The position numbers and the translations under genes are program-made. A model generated the notes under the pieces. That model was given only the letters and a program-made list of their open reading frames with translations. It made no database searches and was not told the origin of the DNA. Shown here one piece after another: positions 24,739 to 37,114 of a DNA stretch of 53,579 nt (position 1 is its first letter; the number at the start of each line of letters is the position of its first letter). The stretch is from Acanthaster planci (lineage: Eukaryota; Echinodermata; Asteroidea; Valvatida; Acanthasteridae). Location: the NCBI RefSeq assembly GCF_001949145.1, contig NW_019091388.1:635632-689210 (forward strand). The letters are read 5' to 3'.

Positions 24739-25759
24739 CAGTGTTGTAGTTGTTGAGACTGGTCTTGGTCTCGAGACCAGTTTCAAGACCAGTTTGAACA
24801 TGGTCTTGGTCTCAGATCAGTGGTCTCGGTCTTGGTTTTTGATCTCGCACCTCCTCTTCTTGGAATTTTTTGCCGAGACCAGTACAAAACCAATTTAAAA
24901 TACAATTTGCACCATTTCATACCTGACTGGTGATGAATTTTGATTGTTTGTAGACCTACGAAAAACTTGAATCGAGACCCCGCAAGATGTAAGTACGGCT
25001 GTTAAGGACTGTACGTACAAGCGTTTGTTGTGGTTACATCTAGCAGTAGTGTGTCATGCGCAAACTTCACCCTTTGTGCGAGTTAAGTGTGCACCCAAAG
25101 TTAAAAGTTGCGTGGCCAAAGTTTAAAGCTTTTGCGCTCGTAGTTAAACTTGTGCACACAAAGTTGAACCATGCACCAGGAGGAAGATAGTGCATGACAG
25201 CCCCAAAAATAATTGTCACTGGTTTCTGGTCGTAAAAAGATATGTGATTTGTTGTTGTTGTTAGGGTACCTGTCAATGCGTAATCGCATTGTGTGGTCTG
25301 GTAACTAGATGCTTATTCATGCACTGTTTGTTGATCTCAAACTTGGCTAACAAGACACCATTCTGTGATGGGGTTTTTGGCACAATATGTAAACGTGGTG
25401 TGCTGCGTGCCTTTGCCTTGGTGGTGTGTAAGTTCGTTGATGTCAGGACATTCAGAGCAGACACATCATTGAAGAATGCAAACTGCAAAGAACATTTAAC
25501 AACAAAAACATTCATGCTAAATTCCAGGACCATTCTGTCAAACTAACGCATACATGTAGTTCTGTGGTTTATAGCCCATCTTCACAGTTTTATGTCAATG
25601 TACAGAGATGATTTCCTGCCATTTATTTACAAAGGTGGTTTTGATCTTGGTCTTGGTCTCCTACGGCTGGTCTTGGTCTCGGATTACTTTTTCTAGCCTG
25701 GTCTTGGTCTTGGGGTGTTAGTCTTGGTCTTGGACTGCTTGGTCTTGACTTCAACATTG
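24739..25759 (+). mobile_element. Non-autonomous hAT-type element, 1,021 bp, with exact 8-bp target duplication
   Basis: The left end is CAGTGTTGTAGTTGTTGAGA (24739) and the right end is ACTTCAACATTG (to 25759). The first 12 bases of the two ends agree at 10 positions as inverted repeats. TATGTGAC occurs immediately outside both ends (24731-24738 and 25760-25767), an exact 8-bp duplication as made by hAT transposases. Both ends carry clusters of GGTCTTGGTCTC-like repeats, and these run in the same orientation at the two ends. The interior has no transposase-like frame; an 85-codon frame at 25289-25546 is not recognisable. Confidence 0.85.
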
Positions 25760-28700
25760 TATGTGACCCATTGAGTGGTTCGACGTGAGTAACCCTTTTA
25801 TGATTGTCAGAATCTCCTGATGACAGTGTACATGTACCACTGGTGACTAACATACTGGTATACAGTATAAGGTTAGCTTCGTGTTTGTATTAAATACATC
25901 TGCTTCTATAAAATCACTTGTCTTTTTGAGAACTTGCTATAGACTTCTATGGTGTATCCATACATATATGTACATGTGTAGTTTAACTTTGCTGTTAAAC
26001 ATGTACAGGTATGAACATATTTCATTCCATTTCTGTCATCCTTGTGTGCCATGTACAGGTACATGTACATACATGTAATAGTGTGGTATGAATTACCGTA
26101 CTTGGATTATGGATTTCTTTGCCCCCGAAAAACATTTTTGACCAAAAAAAATTAAAAATCAACAATTGTGGATTTTGACAACAAAAAAAGAGAGGTTTTT
26201 GTACACAGAGGCATACAAATCTCATGTCTTCTTTATGAATGATACATGGACATGTATACTAGATGTACATATGTATGCATGTTGCAATCAAACAACATGA
26301 CGCAGTGATGACTATAAACTGGGCTACCCTGTACATGTTTGCACAGCCATTTGACAATTTGCGTTTTTTTTTCATTTTTATATTTCCCCCTCGTTGCCTG
26401 ACCCGGGAACTCAAAAAAGTCCACAATTCAAGTACTGTACGGTACTATTACATATGATTTTTTTTAAAGTCCCTCAAATGTGTTTTGGAAACCACTACAC
26501 TTCCCCTTTAAGAAGCCAAGGCAAATACACTGGTACTGGTAGGCTTCTATTATCGCACTTTGTGCTTTGAATACCGTCCAAAAACGTCATGTGAGGAGTA
26601 GGTAATATGGGTGGCTATTTATAAAGAGAACTGGGATCATGTGCCAACCACAGAATGCATGTTCAAGTTCAGCCAGAATGAGTTCTGGTATCAATACAAA
26701 CACTTTTGTACAACTTGCATTTTCAGTGTGGGGGTATTGCCACTTACATGTACACCGTGTACATGTATCTACTTTCCTAATGCAAGTTTAAACAAGCAGA
26801 GTCAATACTAAAATGCCTGTATCGGGTACCTGTAAGTAGATGAACACATTGCGGGGTTCTTGGAATCTCTTTTTGTCTTCTTCTTTTTCTGAGAATTTCT
26901 GTAGGTTAAATGAGAAAGATTTTATACAATGCAAGGTTGCCCGTCACCTGTAACCGTTCTGTCTTTTCAATTCTCCTTTAGTATGCATAGTTGTACATTT
27001 CTATAATGACCTCCATTAGGAACTTTTGTAACTCAGCACTAGGCATTCAGTTTGTTGTTCATACTTTGTTCCTGTAGAAGTCTGAGATGTTTATTTTGTT
27101 GCTTGTACAAGTTACAATTTTCACCAATAAAAAATACATTGTATTATTGGCGTTCATCTTGAGCCCTGTGTGGTTTTCTGTGGGCACCTTGCTGCATTGT
27201 AAATGCAATGGGGAACCTTGCTGGATGCAAAAAAAAAAGAGTTATTGATTTTGTTGTACATGTGCTGGGTTAATGTGCAGAGCAACTGTTTTAAAAAGCT
27301 GTGGCACACAAATTCAACAATTTACATGAACTGGTATATACCGGAGTTGTACCGTGCAATTTTTATTTCTGTTTTACCTTCATTCAAACTAATAATGTAC
27401 ATGTACATGCACAGTACGTACATGTAGCGGTATACAGTGTGTACACTGTTTTTACAGATGCACATTCATACTGGTACATGTACTGGTACCAGTATTAATA
27501 GAAGGAAATTGCATTCTAGAGTCTGAAGTTCACTGTTGCACTCATTTTTGTAATGCAGAAGTGAAGCTGCCTGTGTTTGCACACCAAAAATAACAATTTT
27601 GGGTTGTTTATTTAAACAAAAAGTTTGTACTATCACTTGATGATGTAAAAGGAACTGACATGCATTTAGCATAAATTTCTAGACAAGTACCAGTACATGC
27701 ACATGTACAAAGTTTCTATTCATTGAAAGAGTGCTATCACACTGTACATGTACAACACAAGGTGAAAGCATACTTGTATGTTCACTTGTTACCGATACCA
27801 GTATAGTGTAATTCGACCACCAGAATTACAAGCCATTACTGCCGTGGCAGTGGACAGGTGGCACACGCGCGTTACATGCCTCTTCAACCAATAGGGTGTT
27901 GTGATTTGCCAAATGCACATGTGAGTCAAGCTGAAGAATGTGCGTGTGAGTGTGGGGCACTGCAATTAGGGCATCTAATCGGATTAGTCTATTTGCTAAA
28001 AAGCCCATTCATAAGGAAGTGTTTTGGACTTTTGATTTTTCTTGTATTTAAAATGACCCTCATGTACTGTACCACATACATGTCTATGTACATGTACTAC
28101 ACATACTACACAATTAATCTGGTTTCACACTAGTGTTACCCAGGTACCATTAATTATCGGGTTATCAAGAAATTTAACCTGAGATAACTCGGGTAATTTC
28201 AAGGTGTTCACACTACACTTCTCAGGGATAGAAATTCTCCGGTTTAACTGCCTCAAAATGCCGCTTTCCCGGGTAATTTCTAACCGAACTTGTGAGGTAC
28301 ATGTAGGTTAACCCACCGATTTGGGGGATTATGGTGGCCTTGAGACAATTCTCTGGGTCACCGTCAATCCAAGCTTTTTGGTAGAGTAACAACACAGCCA
28401 GTGTTACTTTTGAATGGCCTACGAATGCTACCGTACCAATGTCCACCATAAATGGTTTCTACAAGGACTTCATATGGAGGACATGAGTTCATCTTTCTAG
28501 ACACCAGTTTTGACCTCATGCTGCACATGTGATCATTATGGTTGCACTTACTAAATATGCGCCCATGTAAAACATTGCCAAATCGGACAGAAATTGCGCT
28601 GCCTGGTGACTTTCAGGAAGGGATTGGGCTTGCGTTTTTCACTGCAAATTGAAATTATGGTCAGAACCTCAGTTTTCTTTAGTTTTATAAGGGTTCGCCA

Positions 28701-31700
28701 TGCAAATTTTTTTATTTACCCTGCCACGAAACCACCCCAAAAATAGTAGTAAAACTACCGGTGTGCACTCAGCTGGGCCCACAGGTTGAGAATTTTGTGA
28801 ATGAAATATTAAGAGTTGGAAGCTACAAGTCCCAAATTTGATAGAAATACCTCTATGATCAGTCCAGATTATGGCATTTCTAATTGTAGATGTAAATTCC
28901 CTGTTGGATCAAAAATATCAATGAGCTCCCACATAGATATCTAGCCATTTAGTGGAACTAAAAGAACGTAAAGAAGATGAAGATACATACATGTATATTG
29001 CTGTTGTTTTCTTGAAGCTTTAGTTGTTCTTATATTCATGAAGGAACTCTGGTGCATCCTACAGTGTGTACATGTACATATTCTTTCTATCGCATGTTTG
29101 TGGAAAACATTATGTGCTGAACATTGCCGGCATATTTTTCCCCAGAGGTGTTCAAACATGACCTACCGTACATCTTTGCTGCAGACTACACATATTTTCT
29201 TTGCTCTTGAAGGAAACATTTGAGAATGGTTCCTGACATTCTGCAGTCCCTCCCAATTTCTCAGAAATATTCACACCATGCTGGGACTTGTGAAACTCAT
29301 TCGTTTATCTAATAATTCCATTTATTGGCTCCCTGCTGTAGCATGTATAACAATATAATGTACGCAATTGGAATATAAAGTTGTGGTTACAGAAATGCTA
29401 TCTACGATAATAGCAACTACATGTACCTACATGTACATGTAGCACATTGTTGGCCTTGGGTGTGCAATACACAAATATCCTCTCATTTGGCAAATTGCCA
29501 TATTGTATAAAGGAAAATCCAACTGTGGGATGATTGGCCTCGACTTTTTTTATACCAAGGAAGGAAGAAGAGAATCAAATCCATAACTGGAACAGGATAT
29601 AAAAACTGATCTTTCTTTTGGTCAGCCCATTGTCAGAAAATACCTACGTACACGTACATTCTGTTCTACATGTAGTCTGCAGGCCAGGATTTATAGTGGA
29701 AGTCCACACACAGCGGAGGTTTACATTTATGTATGTGTACGACTGGAAAAGTGGACCAAGTTTGAGTACGTTGTTCATTCTCCTGCTGTTACTTTCAAGT
29801 GTAAATGATGATAAAGTTTTTTTTACAGCTTAAGCTGTATTGCTTTCAAACTTTATGTACTTTTTCCATCTGAAGTCAAATCGTAAGTCATTCTTTTTTC
29901 AGATCAAAATTTCCCTAAGTCATGTCATTTTGTGGGACGGTTTTTTTGGTAGTGATATAATTCGCTGTTTCCTGGATCCTTTCTTACATCTATGCAAATC
30001 ACATTCAGCAATCTTGTCTCTCCTTCAGCCATGTAACAGAAATTTAGGTAAACTAGAATTTCAAAATGGAACTACATTTAACACAAAATAGATCACTGAT
30101 GGCATCAATAGTGCTGCCAATTTTCTCATGTAGATTTGTCTGGATATGTTTGCATGTATACAGTGTGTATGTGTATATGTACATGTATGCATTTACATGT
30201 ACATGTAGTCACACAGGATACATGTATCTTATCCAGTCTTTTAATATCTATTTGCAGGAGAGCAGTTGCTTTTTGTGGTAACTGTAGCTGTAGATGTTTG
30301 CTCAGATGTGTCATCGAAAAATACATCCGGCGCATAGATGTACCTGTACCTCTCACTTTCCTCTTAAAAAACAAGTCACCAGGCAATGTACACATGTACA
30401 TGTATTTATATTTTACATGCTGTCCTTTTAAATTTTCAGGGCTGATTCGCAGAGGGCAGAGGTTGAGCTGCCCAGATTGCTTGAACAGAAGTCACAGCTT
30501 CTTGGAATATTTTGCATTCTCCCCGAGGATGGGCGGGATGACCAAAGGTTGTGGGAATAAAAAAAAGTGGATGCCTGAGTGCATAAAGAGAATGTGAATT
30601 GTTAAAGGTTCAGTGACATGAATTGTTTGTTGAAACATGCTTGAAACATTTTCTGCAAATAACCATTCTGGTGTCTGGGTAACTGTACAAAATTTGAAAA
30701 AGTCCCTTCTTGGGTTAATTTCTGTGTGCACTTGTTACTCCAACCATGTACTCTGCTGTTCCAGATCACCAAGGCAAGCCTGCTGAAAGACATATTTTGG
30801 TGGCGAGTACTTAAAATTACAGGATGTGCACTCATGTCCACCAACTTGTGGGGGTGTCACTCTGTAGAGTGTATGGTACATTGGCCCTTAAAGGTTGCAG
30901 GCCAGTCAATACGTGTAGGTCCAAAATTGCCAAATCACGATTTGTAGGCTGTCAAATTCTCTGCTGTTAGAGCATTTCATGGCAGGTGGACTGGTTGCTT
31001 TGTTAAGAAGGAGGATGGAATCTATCAGCAGGACTGCCAGCTTGTATTTCTGAAAGTATCAGACCAAATGGTGCCCTCCAAATTGCTCTATTTTGCAATG
31101 GAGTGTAGGCATCAATTTTCAAAATGGTGATGGGCCTCATGATTGTTTTTAGGGGTGATTTTCCTTGGAGCAAAATATCTTCAAAAGTCATTGGTTAAGC
31201 CACTGAAAATTGAAAGGAAAATGAAAGATGGGGAAGTGAACTCAACATCTTGAACACCTGAGAAATTTGTAGCTTTCCTGATTTTTCACCTTAAGAAGGA
31301 AACGCTCTCCTGTTTGATGTTACTTGATTGTTGGGAAAGCAATCAAACTTTGTGTGAGCGTTGTGGGTGTTATGAATTGACATTCTGTGACTTGCGATGT
31401 CATCACACCAATAAGTCGTTGCAGATAAAGAACATCAGAATCTGGCTTAACATGCCTTAACAGTTAGACTTTTCATCCTCTATAGCAGTGTCCACTGGAC
31501 TTTTTTTTCCCCAAGGGTTTTACCAAGCCAATGATAAAATGAAAAATGGTCAAATGTGACCACTTTCCAAACTTGGACTTTCGACATGGTAACATTTTAC
31601 TGAGTCTGCGGGGGAGGTAACCAAGCTTTTAGTGCAGTGACTTAGGAGGGCACTTTGTGGGACCTTTCTGCAAATAAAATTTGTTTTTGTCCTTAGACAC

Positions 31701-32436
31701 AATGTTACTATGAATACTGTCTTTATTATCATTTGGAAATGGTGCACTGTTACCATCAGTTAATCTCCCAACTGTATCAATGATAATTTCTGCAATGATT
31801 AGGAACAAATGCACTGGAAATATTCACCACATGCCACACTGTGGTGAAATGTGCAATGCGCGTGCATAGCTTCCCTTTATGAAGCACATGTATGCCGTAT
31901 TTTTCTTGAGCGAGACAAGATGCCAGGTCCTTTCAAGATTTTCCATTTTCAAAATTCTTCAAAAACTCATTTCATTTAATGGCCGTTTATACCCACATGA
32001 AGGACTATTTGGAACTACTCTAAAGCTGACAGGTAACCTTCATTGACTCCTGAATATTTCAGCCAGGCCTACTGCATTATAAAAAGAGCCCAGATTGTGC
32101 AGTGTTACGTAAGATTCTTTTGTTCCCGAAACCGGCACAGTGCACTGCTGACCTCTTTTCAATAGGGGCCAGATTAGCGCGCAGCGGTGCTGTGTGGCTC
32201 ATCGCTGCGGTGGTGGAGAGCTTTTGTCCCTGGTGATAATCCATTCTCTCTAAAAACAAGTCTGGATTATCTCCACTATTGAGAGCGAAACAATGTTGGT
32301 AATGCCTAGCAGCTCAGTCTTTTGTGCTGAGCACAGTCTTTTGTTATAAGGCCCAACTCTTTTGTTCCAGTTCCGAGCTCCCTGGCTCTGCATATAAAGC
32401 CTATGTACTCGAAAACAGGTCGCGCAGCAGGAAGTG

Positions 32437-32785
32437 GTTAAGAATATTTCATGAAGTTACAGATGAAATGTTTGATTCCACAAGGTGAACACAAATGCGA
32501 AACATTCATAATTTTTTTGTACAATACCTGCATCCTCTTCTGTTAGAACAAATGGGTCCCGCTCCCTCATAAACCTCCGTCATTTTGTGAAACAGATTAG
32601 TCTCTGAAGTGCTACCCACTGGTACATGTACAGTAGATGGTAATCTAATGTTAGACTGGTTTCTCTCCCTACATTATTTTTCTTTTTCTTACGAGGGAAT
32701 AGGGATGGGAACCAGTCGGGTGAAATGAAGTTCTATTCAACCGTTTAATAGAATAAATAATTCAATAACATGTGATCAATAATCA
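32437..32785 (-). repeat. Interspersed foldback-type repeat, copy retaining right arm and centre
   Basis: Partner of the repeat at 14085-14450. Bases 32490-32785 match it inverted, while 32437-32490 match it directly. The arm again contains a GACTGGTTTC and GGAACCAGTC inverted pair (32654 and 32708 areas). It has no coding capacity. Confidence 0.65.
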
Positions 32786-34866
32786 CATTTTCCCTAATTT
32801 TGCTAAGAAGACTGGGGTGTGCCTCACCACTCTCTTCCATGTATGCAAGGTACAGAATCCCACTGCTTTTGCACATGAGAGTAATTGAAAATTTCCTACT
32901 CAGGGTAGCATAATGGCTACTTATGTTGAACACGTTATGCTGTTGTTCAATGGATTCACTTTGCATATCACGTTTTCACTTGGGAGAAAAATCGTCATGT
33001 GGGAAGAACATGGCAACAAGTCTGTGTTTGCATCTTGTATGGACTCTCACCTCCACTTGTCAACCCAGTCTGATACCTTGATCAAATGTTTTTCATGTAC
33101 CCAAATGCAAAACAGCCAATGTTTGAGCATGTTGGTTTCTTTTTGTCTAAGGATATCCCTGCAATAAGTGCCCAATAGTTGAAAATTAAAACAGGCTGAG
33201 GCATCACATGTTTCCATTATTATATTCCTGTCAGATGTCCCATTTTACGCTACACACTATGAATTATGTATGGGCTGTTGTATGGATCAGTCCTGGGTTT
33301 ACTTTATTAGCTATGCACGCACCAGGGCAGGGCTTGGTAATTGTATAGTGCCCATGGGATAGGGCAACAGCAAACACATGTACCACTTTATTTGGAAATG
33401 CTGTACCATATGGACCCAATTTTTTCTTCCTTTGTTTCATAAAGAAATGCAGTTTTGCATGTACGTGTATACAGTTGTATGCCTGGTAACAAAATAGGTT
33501 TAAACATACATGTATATCTACATGTACATGTACATATACATGCAATACATACTGGGTCCTCTGTTTTTTTAATTTCTTGTATTTTGTGCACTGACATAAC
33601 ATCCATCAGAAAAAAACCTTGGACTTCTAGTAATTGTTATTCTCACAGTGTATTGATATAGCAAATTTTACAGGACTGAGGCATAATTAGGAAAAGGGCC
33701 ATCTGTGTTCACACAAAATTCATCAGCCTGGTAGTTGTACCCGTACATGTACATGTATGTACCAACGGAAAAGCAATATGTTAGTGGATGAATAAATGTA
33801 GGTCCCCTACATGTATCATTTGCCTGAGAGATAACAGTGGTTACTTAAGAGAGTCTGTAGATGTTAATAACAGTTGTAACAAAGTCTGAGGATGTTAAGC
33901 TGTCATTATTTGCAAATTTTTGTAAAGAATGAATGGCTTTCACTCATTATTGTGTTCTGTTAATAACTTTGTTGATCTGCCCCCACCAGGCAATTTTTTT
34001 GGATAGATGAGAACAAGGTCTCAAAAATGAAAAACTAGCTGTTCAAATAGACCTTATTCACAGTGATGCCATTTTTTATCATGTTCCCTGAATCATATTC
34101 AATGTGTTCTCTTCAATGGGATGATGCCAGACTACTTTGGATTCCATGCCTTGTTTTCAGTTTTTCTATTTACTGGTAGCTTTAAACATTTAAATGTAGA
34201 TATAGTTACTCACAAAATGTTAAATTCTTCATCAGCCTAAATTCCATTAACTTGCAGTGAAGGTTTATTTCAGTGCTTTCATTTTTATTGTGCCAAAATG
34301 AAAAGTTAATCTGCTCTCAATTCATTATGGCTATCTTGTACATAATTAAGGTCAATTGCCTTTTCATTACAAAGCAGAATAGCCCAAGTTTAAAAAAGAG
34401 AAAACATATGAATAAGAGCAAAATGATGGAAACTGTGCGTTTGCCACTGTACAAAACAAGTGCTCTTGGACAGTTTGTCAGAACAATTTCTCACTTAATG
34501 CCTCCACATTCAGTTAACAAGTGATGGTGTAAGCCTTTATGAAATTTGAAAATGAAACATTAATGTATTTTTAAAATCTTTTGTGTGCATTTGTACCTCT
34601 ATATTATCCAAGACCATTATTCCTCTAAAATGAGAAATTTTAAAAGGATCATGAACTTCATTTTCCAGTGATTTAATGCAAACAATGTACACATGTTGTC
34701 ATTATGTAGGGTGCTTTTGAACTTCATTTTTGAAAAAACTTCTGTGTACTCACTGACAGCATATACTGGTACTACATGTATGGATGGGATGAAATGCAAT
34801 TTTATTTTATATAAGTAACATACTGGTTCTTCAAACTTGAAACTTCATATGGCTCATTTAAATTAA

Positions 34867-35263
34867 CCCTAACCTCCCAGGCCTTTTTACAAGGAACCAT
34901 CCCAAATCCGCCGAAATCCTTCAATTTTCAACATGAAAAATTGCATGCAGCCAAAATCCTCCAATATCCTCCAACAGTTCTTTAAAATGTCAGTTGGAAG
35001 TGTGCCTAACTGCCCAAATCCTTCAAAATCCTCCAGTAATTCCTGTCACTATGTTGAGGCAATGTGAATGGCACTCTTGAGCTCTGCAGTTGATTCAAAA
35101 GAAATATCGGGCTGAACTTGTGCTTGACTAAGCACAAACAATATAAGGTCTAATCCACGACCTTCACGTATGGTATCCTTCGAATCAGCCATGTACTTTT
35201 GCCATACACCCTGAATCCTCCGAATTCCTCCACTTTGCAGAAAAGGATTAGGGAGGGTTAGGG
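34867..35263. mobile_element. piggyBac-type MITE, 397 bp, TTAA flanks
   Basis: TTAA at 34863-34866 and 35264-35267 flanks inverted termini CCCTAACCTCCC...CCTTTT and AAAAGG...GGGAGGGTTAGGG. TTAA duplication with termini starting CCC is the hallmark of the piggyBac superfamily. The interior has repeated AATCCTCCAA-like phrases near both ends, in the same orientation. No transposase frame. Confidence 0.8.
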
Positions 35264-36983
35264 TTAAAGAAATTAAGCTTTATGTTAGTTTGTGGATTAA
35301 ACTTAGCATTTTTAGCGCATCACGATAACTGTACATTTGGGCTATTAAATATAAATTACATAGATAATGTAATACAGAGATGCACCATTCAGTCATTACA
35401 TGGTACAGGTAAGTTTGAATTTGCATTAGAGAAAGCTCTGTGGATTAAATCTTTTACTCCCTTTTTTAAAAATAATGATTTGTTATGAGTTTGCATTTCA
35501 CCCTTCAAGTTACAGTACATGTCCATGTATTGTATGTGTTTAGATACATGCAAAACTAAACTGTAGAGATTTCAACCATTGGATAATAATGACAATTGCA
35601 TGTATGTAAATTATAATCAGCTGTACATGCAACTTAAAGTGAATGTTTCAATATTTATTAATTTACAATGTACCGGTACCATGAAATACTACGTGAATTC
35701 AGTTGACTTTCATGTTTCATTTGGAGTACATGTACACATGTAGTAGTGGGTTTGTTACTGGCAGCCTGTAATCAATGAATCAGTTGTACTGGTACAATGT
35801 ACTAAGGGTGTGATTTTACAGGTTTTCATGGAACTGGGTACCTGTTTCCAAATACATTTGAAACTCTTATTACTGTTGCACACTAGAAGCCAGACATAAA
35901 GCAGACATATTATACTATGCGTTGCTACACTCAGTGAAATAAAGTCAACCAGAAGTGTTATTCGGTAGACATAGAAAACAAATTGATTCAAAGTGATTCA
36001 TGAAAAATTGTGTTTTGTTGTTGGAAAAGTCCTTTCTGAAAGTAAAAAATTTGGGGGTTACAAACGTCCAAAATGGAACTGGTACCTGCCATTTGTAACC
36101 AACCAGTATTCTGGCATAGAGTTCCAACTGCATCTCCTAAGGCATGTTAGCCAAGAACCTGTGTTGTCTCAAATCCACTAGTACCGATATGCAGTAAAAT
36201 CTTGGCAAATCCTTTGTACTTCACTGTTATGAGGTATCAAGTTTGATTTTGTGTGTCTTCAGTACATGTGCAACAGTGCAATATAAATATAATCCATTGA
36301 CAAGGTACATCTGCATATGTATACCTGTATATACTGGTACATGTACATTGTACATGCAGATTTTATGTTCACGTACATGTATGTATGGGCAGATATTTAT
36401 AGTTCGTTATAAGCCAATTTTCTATTTTCATGAGGCAAGGTCAGTCAGGATAAAAGCACCTGATATCACACCAGCTTAAACTTTCTGTAGGTGTGAGTGT
36501 GTTTATCCTCATTGATCATGTTGATAAAACTGATTCTTGCACCTGTGGGCCGGTATAGTGCCTATTCCAAGCAGTACCAATAACATGTACCTGTACATGT
36601 AGGTACTGATTGTCCCAAATTGTGCATGTTGTTAAACACTGCATTATTATATTTCCACAGTACATGTACATGTACATGTAAGACACTGGTCCCAAATTAA
36701 ACACTGTGTACTCAGTTTTTAGAACATAACATTTCTTCAAAATGACCATCTTACTATTGAGGAATAACTACATGTCTTTTTCACAGGGAATTGGTTTACT
36801 TCATGTTTACACACTGTATCTAGTGGTCTCACTTATGAGCATTTTAAGCACTATCAAGTGTGTAATGACTGAAATATTAGTCTGTCAGTGTTAGAATTCC
36901 TTGTCTGTATGTTGTTGTTATTAGCATACATGTGCAATGTATTTCACTTTGACAGAACAGAGAATTTGTTCCCCTTTCTACAG

Positions 36984-37114
36984 GAAAACCTACATTCCGC
37001 CAGCCACAACAGACAATCTTATATTTGGAGGAATCCCATACTACGAGCTGCCTGTGATTCACATTAAAGCCACATACAACAACACCCACATTAACATCAC
37101 TGATCACACCGGAC
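36984..37114 (+). CDS. MRPS11: MRPS11 coding exon 2: start of the uS11 fold
   Basis: Residues 117 (last base) to 161 (first base). The segment runs KTYIPP, then GGIPYYELPVIHIKATYNNT and INITDHTG. The stretch HIKATYNNT matches the conserved first beta strands of uS11 (human MRPS11 has HIKASHNNT at this place). The acceptor is the pyrimidine tract CCCCTTTCTACAG ending at 36983, and the donor is C/GTAAGT at 37115. An AG at 36951-36952 could also serve as acceptor, but its pyrimidine tract is poor. The reading frame is open past both borders, so borders were set by splice signals and by phase with exons 1 and 3. Confidence 0.92.

Larger units (their letters stand above)
17850..36983 (+). other. 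MRPS11: MRPS11 intron 1 (about 19.1 kb)
   Basis: It begins GTGAGT and ends TTTCTACAG. It contains an assembly gap, several DNA-transposon relics listed separately, GTAC palindromes throughout and many short chance frames. No intervening exon was needed to join exons 1 and 2, but one cannot be ruled out in the N gap. An acceptor-like site at about 30437 with a protein-like frame after it is reported as a finding. Confidence 0.75.

Noticed and set aside
28130-28450. Possible MITE with GGTTTCACACTAG and repeated CGGGTTATC/GATAACTCGGG phrases
   Set aside because: It has quasi-inverted phrases and higher GC, but I could not find matching termini or a target duplication.
30136-30597. 153-codon plus frame
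   Set aside because: Its first third translates ACATGTAC palindromes (MYTVCMCICT-like) and the rest has no family resemblance; a different frame in its last part is kept only as a weak finding.
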